NCBI GenBank assembly: GCA_001796045.1
Contig: MGLN01000194.1
Location: 1-6,256, forward strand
Reading direction: 5' to 3'
Origin: Caulobacterales bacterium RIFOXYB1_FULL_67_16
Lineage (GTDB): Bacteria; Pseudomonadota; Alphaproteobacteria; Caulobacterales; Caulobacteraceae
Length of the DNA stretch: 6,256 nucleotides
The notes under the pieces were generated by a model, which was not told where the DNA came from, did not search any database, and worked only from the letters and a program-made list of their open reading frames with translations. A program made the position numbers and the translations under genes. This document shows, in pieces, positions 5,694 to 6,256 of the stretch (the stretch's first letter is position 1; each line of letters opens with the position of its first letter).

Positions 5694-6256
5694 TTGACAG
5701 CACCAAACGCCAGAAGGCAGCGGGAAGCCCGCAAGACGCTGGACAAACTGTTCGCTGATCCAGTCGGTGTCTGGGTCATCCACTATTCGTGTGAGAGCTT
5801 CTACGACAGGCCGAATGGGTTCTCGCCTCGCATCACGTCGATTGCGACCCGCAAACTACATTCCGGCCAAACGGTCTCGTTTTCGATCCATCAGGTAGCG
5901 GAAAGACGCCGTGTGCCGCCCGGTCAGATCGCCGAGGAATACGATGGCCTCGAACGGCAGATGCTGGACGAATTTTTCCAACATATCTCCGGCTATAGGA
6001 CCATCACTTTCCTCCATTGGAACATGCGAGACATCAACTATGGCTTCGCTGCCATAGAGCATCGCTACCGGGTGCTGGGGGGTGATCCTTACGTCGTGGA
6101 CGATGGCTATAAGGTCGATCTGGCGAGGCTGTTTATCGACATCTACGGGGTCGGATACACAGGCCATCCGAGGCTTGAGACGCTGCTTCAGCAGAATAAA
6201 ATCGAAGCGTTGGATATGCTGAACGGCGCGGGCGAGGCAGAGGCTTTCGACGCCGG
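5694..6256 (+). CDS. Uncharacterised protein, 5' part of a gene running off the window
   Basis: The plus frame is open from here to the window end (187 complete codons, no stop), so the C-terminus is missing. I do not recognise a named family. TTG at 5694 is favoured as start because GGGGGG lies 5 nt upstream. An in-frame ATG at 5676 is an alternative, but it sits in the right arm of a hairpin and has AGGG only one base away; an in-frame TAG at 5670 bounds the gene. The N-terminus is basic (NARRQREARK). A globular, aromatic-rich region follows, with VWVIHYSCESFYD (26-38), SPRITSIATR (44-53), TVSFSIHQVAE (60-70), YDGLERQMLDEFF (83-95), FLHWNMRDINYGF (106-118), YRVLGGDPYVVDD (125-137) and IYGVGYTGHPRLE (150-162). 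There is no signal peptide and no membrane helix, so it is probably cytoplasmic. The alternation of beta-like segments with acidic motifs (CES, MRD) faintly recalls RNase H-fold nucleases, but this is speculation. As first gene after the integrase it is island cargo. Confidence 0.75.
   Translation, partial: MTAPNARRQREARKTLDKLFADPVGVWVIHYSCESFYDRPNGFSPRITSIATRKLHSGQTVSFSIHQVAERRRVPPGQIAEEYDGLERQMLDEFFQHISGYRTITFLHWNMRDINYGFAAIEHRYRVLGGDPYVVDDGYKVDLARLFIDIYGVGYTGHPRLETLLQQNKIEALDMLNGAGEAEAFDA

Noticed and set aside
5694..5699. TTGACA as a perfect -35 box
   Set aside because: No -10-like element lies 16-18 bp downstream, and the TTG is better explained as the start codon after a G-rich ribosome site.
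5856..6167. 103-residue minus-strand frame opposite the unknown cargo gene
   Set aside because: The plus frame is longer, open across the whole stretch and has patterned aromatic and acidic motifs; the minus frame has no convincing start context and reads as its shadow.

Overview
The window looks like chromosome of a high-GC alphaproteobacterium, most likely Caulobacteraceae (Brevundimonas- or Caulobacter-like). The clearest pointer is a stand-alone CpdR response regulator of the ClpXP cell-cycle proteolysis pathway, next to an N-formylglutamate amidohydrolase gene. The genus is inferred from protein character, not from a search.

Positions 1-3989 are core chromosome. On the minus strand are the 5' part of hslU (cut by the window start) and ppa, separated by a strong terminator. 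Divergent from ppa is a four-helix DUF599 membrane protein on the plus strand. A short intergenic region follows (2235-2483). It holds a good promoter and, just downstream, three hairpins ending in a textbook terminator. I read this as an unlabelled small RNA of about 80 nt with a CCUCC anti-Shine-Dalgarno segment. The N-formylglutamate amidohydrolase gene (minus) converges on it and is divergent from cpdR (plus). A tRNA-Val(GAC) gene with its own promoter closes the core part.

Positions 3990-6256 look acquired. Base composition drops visibly: 3601-3660 has 48 G/C of 60, while 4861-4920 has 26 of 60. A tyrosine recombinase gene starts just after the tRNA 3' end, the usual layout of an island integrated into a tRNA gene. 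Between tRNA and integrase lie repeated TTGCTACAGC motifs that could be integrase arm-type sites. The integrase frame has no ATG before its N-terminal domain, so its start is uncertain. After the integrase come 115 bp rich in short dyads, then a plus-strand reading frame with a probable TTG start that is still open at the window end. It encodes a protein I cannot assign and is the first cargo gene of the island.

The candidates for new biology are the small RNA, the unknown first cargo gene, and the repeat and dyad arrays flanking the integrase.
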